Shown here: positions 11,801-24,212 of the stretch, in pieces
How the letters are laid out: each line of letters opens with the position of its first letter
Numbering within the stretch: position 1 is the stretch's first letter
Source: Strigamia acuminata
Lineage: Eukaryota; Arthropoda; Chilopoda; Geophilomorpha; Linotaeniidae
DNA: 64,000 nucleotides
Assembly: GCA_949358305.1 (NCBI GenBank)
Contig: OX442315.1
Coordinates: forward strand, 36,420,427-36,484,426
Direction of reading: 5' to 3'
Notes under the pieces: generated by a model
The model's input: the letters and a program-made list of their open reading frames with translations, nothing else
Told to the model about the DNA's origin: nothing
The model's database searches: none
Made by a program: the position numbers and the translations under genes

Positions 11801-14800
11801 CCTTACGGAATTTTAAAATGATGACGTGTCGAACATGAGCGCACAAATTAATCCCCCACGATAATGAAACGTACAATTACGGGACCAAAAACCATAGGAT
11901 TTTATGTCTGCACGAATTTATGACGTGTGATCTGTTGGATCGCTATTGGAAAGCAAGTTTTCTAACTGAATGCAATGAAAGCAAGTGATGCTATTTCCAA
12001 AAGCACTCGAGATAACCCTATCCTTGTCTTGGTCCAGTAACAGCCGCTTGTAAAAAGAGAAAGCAGTTGAATCCCAAAGATGGTGTGGTCGTAAAGAAAC
12101 CACTTTCTCTCACACGTAGAAGTGTAGAAACTTCCTGTATGACCAAACTTATACAGCAGAGTGGTCAAATTGGATTTTTACCATGCTGTGTTTTATGTGC
12201 ACAGATTAAATAAATTAGACATTTCATGAATATTAATTGAAGTAATCATCCATGAAAAGAGCTGTGTAGCAAACATCATTTTCTTTGCGATGTAAACAGT
12301 GGATTGGCTGCCCTATATTACGTTTACATGCACCGAATATTTCGAGTGTTGAATAATCAAATTGTTATTTACATGCAGAAAATAATTCGTGATCACAACA
12401 GGAAGTACCAGGTTTAACTAAAACCTGAAGTGATATATTTTTTTTATAAAAAGGAAACCAAATCACGTTTTCGTATTCCCCATCAATAAAATGGAGGATG
12501 TGTGTATTGTATTTACTTTACTGGTGACAGAAAGTGGCACTAAACAGGTAGTGGCACTAAACAGTAAGCGGTGCACGCGTGCGCAATAAAAATTGTTCGA
12601 TTTCACTCGAATATCCTTGTAATCCCTGTTTACATGACAGTTGTGCACACGGAATATTTCATCTCACTAGTGTAGAATGTTTGTCTAGCGACCGCCTGAT
12701 GAAAATTGTATCTAACAACTGTAGAGTTTTAAGAACCCAGGCAACTTGTTGAAGTTTAGTCAACCACACATTGCAAAACCACATAAAATGTATTAAGTGG
12801 TTGTAAAAAGGCAATGAATTGATAAAAATAGCTTTTTTAAATTTAATGCATCTGACCCAGATGAAAATTAAACATTTAGATTAGCACTAATTTCAAGTGA
12901 GACAAGACAAGATCATTCACCTTATCCAATTAGAAGCAATTGTCTGCACTAACTTAAAGTTAAAAGCTACGGACTTAAGGTAACACATTTTCAATATTTT
13001 GATTATCCTTTGATGTAATGACAGTGTAATGATTCTGGCATTAGGCGATTAAGAAATTGTGGTGAGAAAGGTCGTGGGAAAGATGTTGCAAACCACACAC
13101 AACTGCAAATCGGCAAATTTCATTTTACTTTATTCAAAAAAAAAAATTTTATTTTAATTTTTTCCTTCTTGAATTTTGGAATTTTTAGGGTTTATTTTCT
13201 TGAATTTTGGAGTTTTTAGTGTACTTTTTCTTGAATTTTGGCTTTTCTATTGCTTAATTTTTGGACTTTTTGGGTTTTTGCCGTTATGCAGTTTTTTGCG
13301 GTTATGAGGTTTTTTCGGTTTTATGCAGTTTTTGCGGTACCTGCATTGCAGTTTTTTACGGAAACCGCACCGCACTCCCCAAAAAAATAACCGCACAACC
13401 CTAGTTTTCATTTCTGCATGGTACAGATCAATCACCATGTGTAATTGTGTAATGTAATTAAAAATTGAAAAGAAACACACTTACATCCACAGCGCTAACA
13501 TCTGCACCCATACGTTGCTGCGCTTAATGGGTTGAAGCGGCAAACCAGGAGGACCTGGGTCTGGTAATGCCTCTTGTCGTCTGCGGAATGTTTCAGCAAG
13601 AATATCAATTCTTTGACTCGACTCTAACATAGCTTCCGGAGAAAGATTATCCAAAGTGACTAAATCCACTACAGCAGAAATTCATCTTTAGTAATTGTAG
13701 TAATTAACAAGTAGTTTCATCTTACAATAATAATCTGCCGGATTCTTATACGCTGGACAAGGATAATCTATAAATGCAAAATATGGAAGCATTTCTCTTC
13801 GTTTGCCAAAATACATGAATCGTCCTGTTGACAGTAGAGCAACTGAAAAGGAAATTACATTTTTGAATATTTGCACATTATTATTTCAGTAAACAGAGAT
13901 TTATACGGAGTTATAGAGTAGGTTAAGAAAGCAATCGAGATGCATACCTTTGCTGAGCATTGTCAGAATCTCATAAGTGGGTGGTTGAATGGTTACTATG
14001 ACAACGCGTCCCCTGGCAGCCCATTGACGTAAATATTCAATAAGGAAGAAAGTATCGAACACATCCATTCCTTTGGTTGGTTGATCGAGAAGGACAATTT
14101 CTGAATGCGAACGAAAGAAATAAAATATTCTTTTAAATGAAAAAGTTTTTTTTTCTTTTTGTCTTAGTAGAAGACAATAGGTGCATTCAATTCCAAATTT
14201 CTAAAATCCAATTCTAAAAACTTGATAAAAAAAAAATCGGTTTTTAACTTTGTTAAAAACCGATTCTAAGCTTATAAGCAAATTTTTGATTATCTTGAGC
14301 ATGCGCAGTTATGACTTGCAAAGGTGTAAGTTTGTATAAATGATTATTATTATTAATGTTTATGTAAGAACGGGGAATCTGCCAAACACCGACCGCATTA
14401 GATCGCACAAATGCGGCCGGTTTTTGGCCGATTCCCCATTCTTAAATAAATAATAATAATAACAATAATTTAAATAAACTTACATTTTTGCAACGTGCTT
14501 CCACCACCGATCTATTGGATTTCAAAATGGCCACCAGAAAAATGAGTTGAAATCGGGTCAAAATACAAAGAATCCCTCCCACACGTAGATTATGAGAATC
14601 GGTGTTTCGAGAATCCAATTCGCGTTTTGCATCATCTCCGCCAGGGAAAATCGAGAGAATCGAGAGAATCGGTTTTGCGATTTGAAATTGAACGCGTCTA
14701 TTAAAATCAAACAGTTTCACTGAAACTGCATTTTTAGAGTACCGGTACTTGTATAATCTCGTGTTCTTACATTTGTTTTATGGGAAAAAAAATATAGCAT

Positions 14801-17800
14801 TTAATTTTTGTTAGATTTGTCTACTCATAAGCAATGAAGAAAAGCAACTGATTGTGTTTATAGTTATGGTTAGTGTTATGGGCCACTTCTGCACACCTGG
14901 CAGCTGAAGCAGTTTTGGTGATTTGGTATGATTGATGGGTAGTGGAGAGTTCATTATTGCATGCAATTGGTTTTCCGAGAGGGCTTTAGAAAAATTTGCA
15001 GGGCACTGAAAATTGAAAATGTGATCTTGACAGATCAATTCAGCTCAAGTATTCCCATTCCTTGCATTTCTATCAGCAGGTGGTATGTGAAAAATAAAAT
15101 AGATTTGGAGGGAGGTTTCAAAGTTAATGGACCTAACAGATATGTCAATAAAAAGTTTGGCTACGAGTTGAATTGAATGTAAGCTTTAAATGACTTATGG
15201 ATTTTTCTTTTCATTTAGATCGCTGGAAATTCCTATTCAGTAGTCTGAGCCATCAAAGTAAAATAGTCAAGCAGTCGTTGTCGTTACCTGTATCCAGCAG
15301 AAGTCGACAAGCAACATTCAATCGACATTTTTCCGAAGAGGTGATATTTTTAACTCTCGTGTGCTTGACAAGTCCTAATCCTAAATCTTCAATTAATGCG
15401 TTTATCTAAGAGCATCAAATAAAATTTATTACAATTATTTTTAAAAATTAGTGATAGATGGCGCCACTTACTCTTCCTTTTGTATCAAATTGCCTCGACT
15501 CGTTTCCTGGCTCCTGTAAAAGGGAGGCGAACAACAGTGTCTGCCTAACACTCATGTCTTGAATAAAATGGCAGTCTTGCTGGACATAAGCAATGCGTTC
15601 TTTCAAACACCGTGGACTCATCCGGGTACCATTAATGTACAACTCTCCTTGCCGGACCCGTGTTCGTCTGTCACACTGCTGGTAGGCGAGTATATCTAAC
15701 AAGGTTGTGCCTTCGTATTCTGTCACGAAAAGCAATACAATATTATTTTCTTAAAAAACTAAGCAACTTTCCACTGTTCAACCATGGTCATAAAAATCGT
15801 CCCTTAGCTCCGGGATGAGTGTTTTTAACTTTATCCACCAGAGGGTACAAAAACAGATTGATTTTTTTTACGTCATTAAGTGTCTACTTCAAAAGATGTT
15901 TAGATGATGTTATGACGTCATCTCGACCCAATGACATCACAAAAAGCAATTTTGCGCCCGTCTCGTGGATAAAGTAAGAAAAATACCAAATTATTGTGGA
16001 GCCGAGAAGGGAGAATTAGATGACAAACGTAAGTAGAGTTTTTACCATGTGTGGTTAGAATTCCTAACAATTCTCCGCCATGTACATCCAACGAAACATC
16101 CTCCAAGACCCTAATCCATCGTTTCCGATCTTGTCCCATCTTCGTCGGAAGTTGAAAAGCTTCTTCGCAAGTTAGATTTCTAACTTGAAGGTGTGGATGT
16201 CTCAAAACCGGTTCGGTTTCTTGAGACATATACGAGGCCACATCTCTTGGGAAAAACTTATCATTGAGAACTCGAGCATCTCCAAAAGCTCCCACGTGCG
16301 ATCGGGACGTTTGCGATATTCGTGACATTTGGGAACGTGATCGCGTTTTGTCCCTCCTACGAGATCGTGTTTGAGTCGAACTCAAGTCTCCATTGCCCAA
16401 TAAATTGGCTTCACTACTACTCCGGAGTTTACGTTCTCGCCACCAGGAGTTGCTCGCATCCACGACTTCTCGGTTGCCTAAAACATGGTTCCGGAAGTCC
16501 GGATCGCTTCTACTACGCCGGAAATGCCCTTCACGATCAGCTGTGTAACCTGACATAAAAATCGCACGTTGTTTTTGTCTTACAGTCGAAACTCTTTATA
16601 ACGAATCGCAAGGGACCCGAAAAATCGATTCGTTATAACGAGATTTCGTTATATCGAAATTTTTTAACATGGAGTTCTATGGGCAGCCCGAAAAATCGAT
16701 TCGTTATATCGATAATTCGTTATATCGCGATTCGTTATAAAGAGTTTTGACTGTATACGCAAATTCAATGTGACTTACCGTCCTCGCTGCTGTCATAACC
16801 AGAAGATCCGTCAGGTAGAAGTCTTGTCGGCGGAAAGACTCGAGGAAGTCCGAATTTTAAATAGGCGACCATGTTGGCTCCCAACTGAGCTCCTTCTATT
16901 TTCGGTGGTCGCGGACCATAACGTGGATGACTGAAGATTGATTGAACTGTAGTTTCGCGCAGCTGGAAGTTCCCGTATGGCAGTGGACTTTTTTCTGAAC
17001 TTCCTAAAGCGTTATCGGAAAAATCTGAATTCAGGTTTTGCCTGTAAATCGACCAAGCGTGCAGATCTTCAGTCGGTGAAGGTCGACCCAAAGGTTCGCT
17101 AATTAATGATGGGGGTACCGAATAGCGGCGTTCCATTGTAGCCATTTCCCACGCATGAGGCATGCCTAAACGAACGAAACCAAAAAATAGAAAAGTTATA
17201 AAAGGCGTCATTTGGAGTGCATAATTCAATTGAAAGAGACGAAAGTGGTAGTCAAAAACATGTGATCACAACTGTCATTTTTAAATTATTATTTTAATTG
17301 AATTTATGCTTGAAAGAACCTTCAAAATTACAAGTACACTGAACTCCCTCTAGACTCGGCATGGGCATGGGTATAGGCTGGTTCAGCAGAAAGTGCCAGG
17401 TCTCTTGATGTTAAATTCAAACTTTAAAATTCAAACATTTCGTTCTGCGCATAGGATTTCCATAGACACCTTGTTGTTATATCAGTATTATGGCTAATTT
17501 ACTAGTCCTTAAGGTGGAAACACAAGGGAGCGAGTAAAATTCCAAAGCTTGTTAGTATAAGTTTAAAGAGGGATTCATTTACAAGCTCACTTCACTTGCT
17601 TCTGGCTTACCAGTTTAACTGGTAAACTGAAGCTAGCTAGGTAGATAGTCAGAAATTCCCGCCAAAATTTCCTCCAAGAATTTCCTCACGATTCTGATTG
17701 GCTGTCAAAGTCACATGACCAAAACACCAGCAAGCTTGAAGCTGGTCAATCAAACTCAGTTTGATCGGAGCGGGTGAGTACAAGCTCGCTTCAAAACAAA

Positions 17801-20800
17801 GCTTTGAATAAAAACGCAAGCGTGTGTTTGCTCAAGCGGGCGAGTTTTTAGCCTTTTTTTCAAGTAAAAGCAAGCTTTTAAATTTTATCCGCTCCCTTGT
17901 GTTTCCACTTTTATACAGTGTAAGCTGTGTAGCCCAGACATAGGACGGGTTCTAGAAAGTTGTTCGGACTAAAAGGGTGTCCGGATGGGAGAGGGGATTT
18001 AATATTGCTGGGTACAGGTCGGGACTGTGGTGTCTTAAAGAAGGCATGTCTCCAGGTTGATGATGTAAACATAACTAACTTTATTCACTGCTGTCAGGTG
18101 ATGCATCACTTATGACAGTTAAGTCATCATACACAGGTATTGCCATCGTGTAGCACAATTGGGCAGGGACCAAGTTAGGACCTCCAAACATGTCTGAACC
18201 ACACAGCTGTCCGGACGGTGCTATATTCGGGCTACGGAGCTTACATTGTATTGCTAAATCTCCGATAAATCAATAGAAGCAATTTAAAAAATATACCGGG
18301 TAATCCACAATTATAGCCACATTAACTGTCTATGCAGACCGGGATGCGCAGTTTGAATTTAGCATCCACGAACTGTGGAGGGGTGCCCAGCCTAGAGGGA
18401 GTTTTTAGAACTACTGGATATTAAAAGGATTTCAGATTTTTGCCTGGTCTAGATGGGTTCCAGATTCTCAATAATAAGCCTTGTCTAGAGGCAGTTTACT
18501 GTCCATCCAAGTAGCACCTATATGGATCTTTGTATCAATACAGAAAGTCTACACAAGATCTACTGTATATAAAAAAAGTCTGCACAAGATGTATACCGGT
18601 ATACAAAGTTTAGACAAAATGGATATAAAAATTGCATTTAAAACATAAAATCTGAGTCTCTTTTATTCTTTCCCCCAGCTAAATATTACGTGAGTTAGAT
18701 CCATTAGGGACATAAAACCACGTAATAGTATTTTATCGATTAAGAGCTGCGGCTCTTATTCAAAACTGCCATTTTTGTCAGCAATTACAATTTCTGTTTT
18801 TCGTTTGTTACATTTGTTTAATGTAACAAACGAAGTCTGAACGTCACGAACGAAGCGTACATTCATCGTTCGTGAGGTTAAACACGGAAACAATAACGTT
18901 CTTTTGCAAAATACGGTATTTTTAGTGTCTCAGCCGCGGCTACTATTCGATGGCGACTCTTAATCGGTAAAATACGGTATATAAAATGTAGACACACTTT
19001 CTAAATCATGGTGATATTGTATCAATATACGAATTCAATGTGCATACTGCATACAGTAGCGAATTTGCACAGTGATGCTGAATCTAGTTTTCTCGAGTTT
19101 TATAGATTTGCAGAACTATTCTTAAACACTGTAAATACTCGTGGGGCAATTTTAAATGTTTGTGAAACCATCAAGGAGTTAACAAGTTGCATTATAAAAA
19201 ATTGATGAACATTTTTACAGTGAAGACAACACTCAAAGTTCAACGTCCCAACTACTCGAGGCCACTCCACCTTTTTTTTGCCTGTAGGGTTATTTTGAAT
19301 CAACTTTCAATTTTGTCTTACGCTTAGATTTTTTTTTTATACTTTAAATATCTCTATATCTTTAGAACTGAAACATTTAATTATTTTAATAAAATATGTA
19401 ACAGAAAATGTAATGAAATGGGACCTTTGGGAGCAGTTGCATGCATTTTTTAAATTTTAATTCTGTTTCTTTCGAAATGCCAGAAACGAGAATGTTAAAC
19501 GCTGGAACGAGACACACCTGTGCAATACTTTTATTTCCAAGTTGGAATAATTTACTCCACCTTTCCGCGTTTTGCTTCAACTGATTTCTAATGATTTTTT
19601 CAATGATGAATTGCAAAAGCAAAATTTTTTTTTTTAAATTATGCTGAGATGTCGCAAGACTCACAACAACATTATTATTTCAGGACATTCACCTTGACCG
19701 TAAACTCTCCCTTTCAATTTTCTTTTCATCACTTTAATTTTTTTTTCTTCAGAATTCTTCCACCAGGGAATAAAAAACATTAATTATCTTTTTATTTTCC
19801 ACTTTTTTAAAACTAACTTTTACTTCCTGTATAATGAAAAAAAAAATCCAAGGGGGAGAAGAATTTTACATTTTCCACTTTAAAATTAAAAGCAATTTTT
19901 GCATTTCTATTTTTTCAAAATTGAATTATCTTTTCACAGATGAATTGGCACACCTTACTGACCTTGAATGTCAATTGGGGTGTGTTATGGTGCTGTGCTG
20001 TGTTTAATTAAAAACAAAAAACCTTTTTATGCTTTGTATAATTGAGACCTTGTTTTTTAAGAAGCTCTATTGTTTTAAAGGGGTTGCAACACTAGTGAAT
20101 TGATTCCGGTGTCAGGTACAAATGAATTCATCCTCCACTCGTGCCCTAACCTTACTGAACAATGAGATTTGTTGGTGCAAAAACTGATGTTGTAGGAATT
20201 TGTAAAAGAATGCAGTCAGTCACATGATAAACATCTTGAAATTTTAAAAATAGAAAATGGAAATGTATGGCAGAGAAGTGAAGTGGACCAGAACATTGAT
20301 GTCATCTAAAAATAATTTGTGGGCTCATTGAAGCAAAAATTAATGAAATGTTAATGAGTACGGTCTTGTTACATCTAAGGCCTATTTAATAAAATACAAA
20401 AAAAAATTCAGTTCGTAACGGTACCGATAACTTTAGAAATCACAAAAACCGTGATGTCATTTGGGACACTTGACAACTAATGCCTTAAATTGACATAATT
20501 GACATAAAATACAATACAATACATGCATTTAAAAACTGTTAAGTTATTGTGTGTGTTTATTGTAAATTGTCTTTTCAATTTTGTAAACTTATTGATTAAA
20601 ACAAAAATTTATAATCTTTGTAAATGTGACTTTACAAAGCTAAAAGTTCAAATTTACATTAACTTTTCAGCAATTAAAAGACGTTTAAAGCCATATTTTT
20701 CGTGGAATATTACAAAGGGACCTCGGAATAGTATTGTGGTTTGTCATCATAACGATGTTGGGCTGAACTGTACTGCATTTTTAAATGGTTAGACAATTAA

Positions 20801-22478
20801 TGACCAAAATGACTTTTGGGTGATTAAAAATGATTAAATTGTTATTTTTATCCAGAAATATGTAATTATACGTGATGACCTTGTTCTTCCCTAAAAATAA
20901 GAGAGTATCATTGAATGATGTAATTCTACATGTTAAGTTTACACAAACAAGTTATTCTTTTATTTACTGCTGAGCTGCTGATTAAGAAACATTGCAACAC
21001 GTATTACAATGTATTATTTCGTTATTTACCTGACTTGGGATTTATATTTAAGCCCTAAGATTAATGGAGAAAAAATAGAACTGAACTAAGCCAGGCAAAC
21101 TGAACAAATGCAACTGCAATATAATATGTAGGCGAAGAATTCCGTCTTAAGTTTATGGCTTTCATTTACCTATGTTCCCTATGTCCACCGGTAGGTCACA
21201 GTGCACGAGGTCGATTAGTTTCAGTCTCTCACCTAAGTTATCTTTTCAGGCCACAAATACTCCTTATTGCATATTAAAATCACGATTTTACTAGATTAAC
21301 ATTTAAATCACAACATTCTTTAAATCTAGGGAGAGCCGTGGCATAATTTGGCGGTGATTTAAGTGATTTTGTAATTTTGGACGGAGTTTCGATCATCTAG
21401 CCGCAGCAAATCAACCACGGACGGCGTGAAACCACTTAGCGCCGTTCTGGATGACTAATTGGTGGAAATGGATTTTAATAATGATTAATATTTATCAAAC
21501 ACAACAGGAAACTATTTTGTTTTGTTCGATAAGAACATTGATCCCACGTATTAACCCTACTACGCTGCGAGTCTTCACGATAACGTCAAACGCAATGGCA
21601 TTTAAGCCTAATGTCATGATCTCATGAATGAAACTTTTTGAATGGGGGAAAGAAAGTAGTACTTCATCTAAAATTTTAATTTCTTTTTAACTCTAGTCAA
21701 ATAGAAACTCAAGACAATAGTAGAAAGAAAGAAAAATAGATTCTAGGTTTACAGTAAAAAAGATGATGAATTTTACTAGGCCTAATTGGGATTAATAAAG
21801 AGATTGTTAAAAATATTTTTATCACTTAAAATCAAGATGATGTAATTTTCCCACAGACTCCAATTAAACTTCCGGTTCATGAAAAGTGATGTAAGAATCC
21901 TGCAAAAGGGGTCACCTGATTCGTTTTTAAACCTCTATTAAAAAGGGAAATTAAAACACAAAAATTAAATTATTATTTTGAAGAAGAAAAAAAATAATGA
22001 TAAAGAAGGAAGTTTTGAAGGACATGTTTGCATTCAACTCTTTTAAACTTTTAATCACCGCTTGCTTGCGAAACCGTGATGCGAACTTCAATTCTTCAAA
22101 TAAAAGAAACGGAAATCATCATCCATTCAAAAACCCATCTTGAAAAATAATTCTAAAACTGAACTTCACTGCAGTACAGCTAATTAAAATGTACGGGGGT
22201 GTGTTGACCTCGTGTAAATGTCACTGGATAACCTCACTTCCGGTTCACCACATGTATAACCCTTCATCTGACATCACGAAACGAGGAATAAAAATATTTG
22301 TGTTACACGTGACGTGAAATGACAATTTCAAGGTCAAAACACAAAAACTACACCACGTTACGCACGTAATCAAATCTAATTCACAAATAATTCCATTTTC
22401 GATCGACAAAGAAAGTTACGAGTGTAATAAAGTATTTTGTTCATTACCTGAGAAACCTCTGTTTGAGGTGCTACTCAT
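8890..22478 (-). CDS. ABCG8: ABCG8-type ABC half-transporter, 11 coding exons
   Basis: Exons in transcript order: 22478-22448, 17165-16779, 16549-16046, 15719-15472, 15405-15288, 14100-13948, 13842-13726, 13668-13485, 10470-10262, 10134-10058, 9537-8890. All junctions are GT-AG and keep frame, giving 891 codons; human ABCG8 has 673, the excess being a long Ser/Arg-rich N-terminus (exons 2-3). The ATG lies in a 31-nt first exon before a 5.3-kb intron. A single ABCG-type nucleotide-binding domain (about residues 280-500) is followed by six membrane segments (exons 9-11). The family pairs with ABCG5 to export sterols at the plasma membrane. ATPase motifs are abnormal: the Walker A region (303-313) reads ILTTHEYEGTT with no lysine, the signature is ITSSE (411-415), and Walker B is LLDQPT with Gln (436) for the catalytic Glu. 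An AATAAA directly follows the stop. A conserved frame argues for a functional but non-hydrolysing half. Confidence 0.88.
9651..9999. mobile_element. MITE with GTGGAAACACAAG termini, copy 1
   Basis: Both ends carry GTGGAAACACAAG(A/G)GAGCGGG in inverted orientation. The element lies in the last intron of the ABCG8-type gene. A second copy of the same family, opposite in orientation and slightly longer, is at 17514-17908. It is non-coding; no reliable target duplication was found. Confidence 0.7.
10471..13484 (-). other. Large intron of the ABCG8-type gene
   Basis: This 3.0-kb intron lies between the exon ending at 13485 and the exon starting at 10470. It holds no recognised gene. Around 13100-13405 there is T-rich repeated sequence ending in AACCGCACAACCCTAG, whose complement CTAGGGTTGTGCGGTT resembles the terminus of a DNA transposon. 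Near 12310-12650 there are weakly inverted GTTTACATG motifs. Confidence 0.55.
14180..14698. mobile_element. TA-flanked MITE, longer relative of the 3621 element
   Basis: The left end GGTGCATTCAATTCCAAAT pairs imperfectly with the right end ATTTGAAATTGAACGCGTC. TA flanks both sides (14178-14179 and 14699-14700). A strong internal hairpin at about 14365-14445 pairs AACGGGGAATC with GATTCCCCATT. It sits in the intron between the ABCG8 exons at 15288 and 14100 and is non-coding. Confidence 0.6.
16583..16753. mobile_element. Tc1/mariner (pogo-like) MITE, 171 bp
   Basis: The termini CAGTCGAAACTCTTTATAACGA and the inverted GTTATAAAGAGTTTTGACTG are flanked by TA on both sides (16581-16582 and 16754-16755). 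Internal tracts of TCGTTATA repeat. The CAGT-AACTC-TATAACGA style of end is typical of pogo/Tigger-type non-autonomous copies. It lies in intron 2 of the ABCG8-type gene. Confidence 0.75.
17514..17908. mobile_element. MITE with GTGGAAACACAAG termini, copy 2
   Basis: This copy is related to the one at 9651-9999 but in the opposite orientation, with the same 13-bp ends and a shared interior (for example CAAACTCAGTTTGATCGGAG). It is in intron 1 of the ABCG8-type gene. Confidence 0.7.
17909..22447 (-). other. Rest of the long first intron of the ABCG8-type gene
   Basis: No nested gene is recognised. At 18725-18979 there is a MITE-like unit whose ends, GTATTTTATCGATTAAGAG and CTCTTAATCGGTAAAATAC, are inverted copies; part of its interior (cgtttgttacatttgtttaatgtaac, given as a description of 18797-18825) recurs inverted near 61893-61925. 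The remainder is AT-rich with no visible structure. Confidence 0.5.
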
Positions 22479-24212
22479 CACCTGCCATCGCAGCGGTTGA
22501 TTGTCAAGTCGCAAGAGCCCCGCATTTGCAGACTGTTCCACCCGAGCTGCTCGGCGTGTCTCGACCAATCGTGGTGTATTCTTCGGTAATCTGTGCGTGT
22601 CCGCCGGCGATGAATCCGAGAAAACAAACAAGTTGTGTGTTCAGTGGTGCACGCCACTCTAGGTTGGGTTCGAGACGAGTTGTAAGTGCTGAAACTGAGT
22701 TGGTGGTAAGTTTTAATGCGGAAAGCTTTTAAAATGGAATGTTTTCTTTTGTAGTTTATTGAGTTTTTTGATGTTTTGCTACGAGGGAAAATGTAATGAT
22801 GATGTTTTTCATCGAGTTTGGTTTATTGGGTTGGAATGGTTGTTTGTTTTAGTGGAAACTGGTCTTGGATTGCTGAAGGGAAAATGAATTGTTTGGTTTG
22901 GAAATATTTATTCTGGTTAAAAAAAATGAATTAGAAAATATATTAGTGTTTGTTTAGTTTATGGAAATAGCAGAAACAGGTGCGAACAACAGCTGGTAGT
23001 TTGACTTGACAAATGGTTTTTATAATGGAGGTTTAAAATGCAATAAAAAACACATTTTTGATGCTGAAAAAGAATTTTTCAACTAAAAAAAGCCTTAAAT
23101 TAAATTACAGGGTAGTTGTCATAGCATAAGGGACAAAATCGTGGATCTGTATAGATCAGCGGTCGGCAATAGGCGGACCGCGGTTCGTATCCGGACCGTG
23201 GAAGGTCGAAACTTGGACCGCGGTGACGTTTTAGCGACGTTTTCCCTTGGTTTCTTTGGTTTTTCGGTGTTTTTTCTTGTTTTTTCTTGTTTTTCTGTTT
23301 TTTCCTGGTATTTTTTGGGTTGTGTGTGTTTATTGGGGGGGTTTATTTGGTTTTTAAGTGTTTTTTCCGTTTTCTTATGTTTTTAGTAAGGTTTTTAAGT
23401 GTTTTTTTTCTGGACCTCGATAAAAATTTTCAATAGTATCCGGACACCACTTAAATAAAAACCCGCATTAAATTGTTTTCTTATTCCATTGAAATAATAT
23501 CTAGTTTAATTGTTGCCAATGCCATTCTTAAATGTACAAAACAATTGCAAAACCAAACAATCAAAATAAACCGTTTTGTACGACTTGAAAATTGAATTCG
23601 CCTCGAGTTGCTTCGTTGATATTCTCGTCGTGTTCCAAACAGTGTGAAAGCGAAAACGAGATTCAGCCAAATCGGCGATTTGTGTCCACCACAGAGTGCG
23701 CAGTCAGCAACAGAGGCGTGCGTCGACTTACTAAACATTCCACACAAAATTCACACCTAAATTTGTACACAATATTCAAAGCGAGGCAAACCTACGAACA
23801 TTTCTTCCGCTCTCAGCACAAACTCTTATTCCCATCTATTGAGCCAAAATTTATGCGACATAAAAATGGCGTAAAACATGCTGAGCTGTATTTGAACTGA
23901 GATATAAACTTTTAGAGGTCCTGTTTCTTGCTCATGGCTAAATTCCAATCCTGAAATGTCATTACAAGTTTTCTATCTGGAAGATATCAGTCAATTTTGA
24001 CACACAATTTATATTCTTTGACAATTTCACATCCCCCGGCTGTCAGTAATCCTAGAAATTGTGTCAGTTACTTTAATTCCAACATTTGCTAGAAAATACG
24101 TTGAGGAAATCATTTCTTCATCATTTTTGCAGGTGTTGCGTCAGAAATTTGCAACTTGACTGATGCCATCTGCTTTAGACATCACTAATCAAGCAACAGA
24201 AACGAACGAGAC
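22479..24212. promoter_or_regulatory. Shared divergent upstream region of the ABCG8/ABCG5 pair
   Basis: The two start codons (22478 minus, 24213 plus) face away from each other across 1.73 kb, so this interval must contain both promoters or a bidirectional one. I cannot pick out a TATA box or named operator with confidence. A hAT-like terminus, CAGCGGTCGGCAATAGGCGG, begins at 23157 and is followed by T-rich DNA to about 23470. No matching right end is present, so a TE fragment occupies part of the shared region. Confidence 0.6.
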
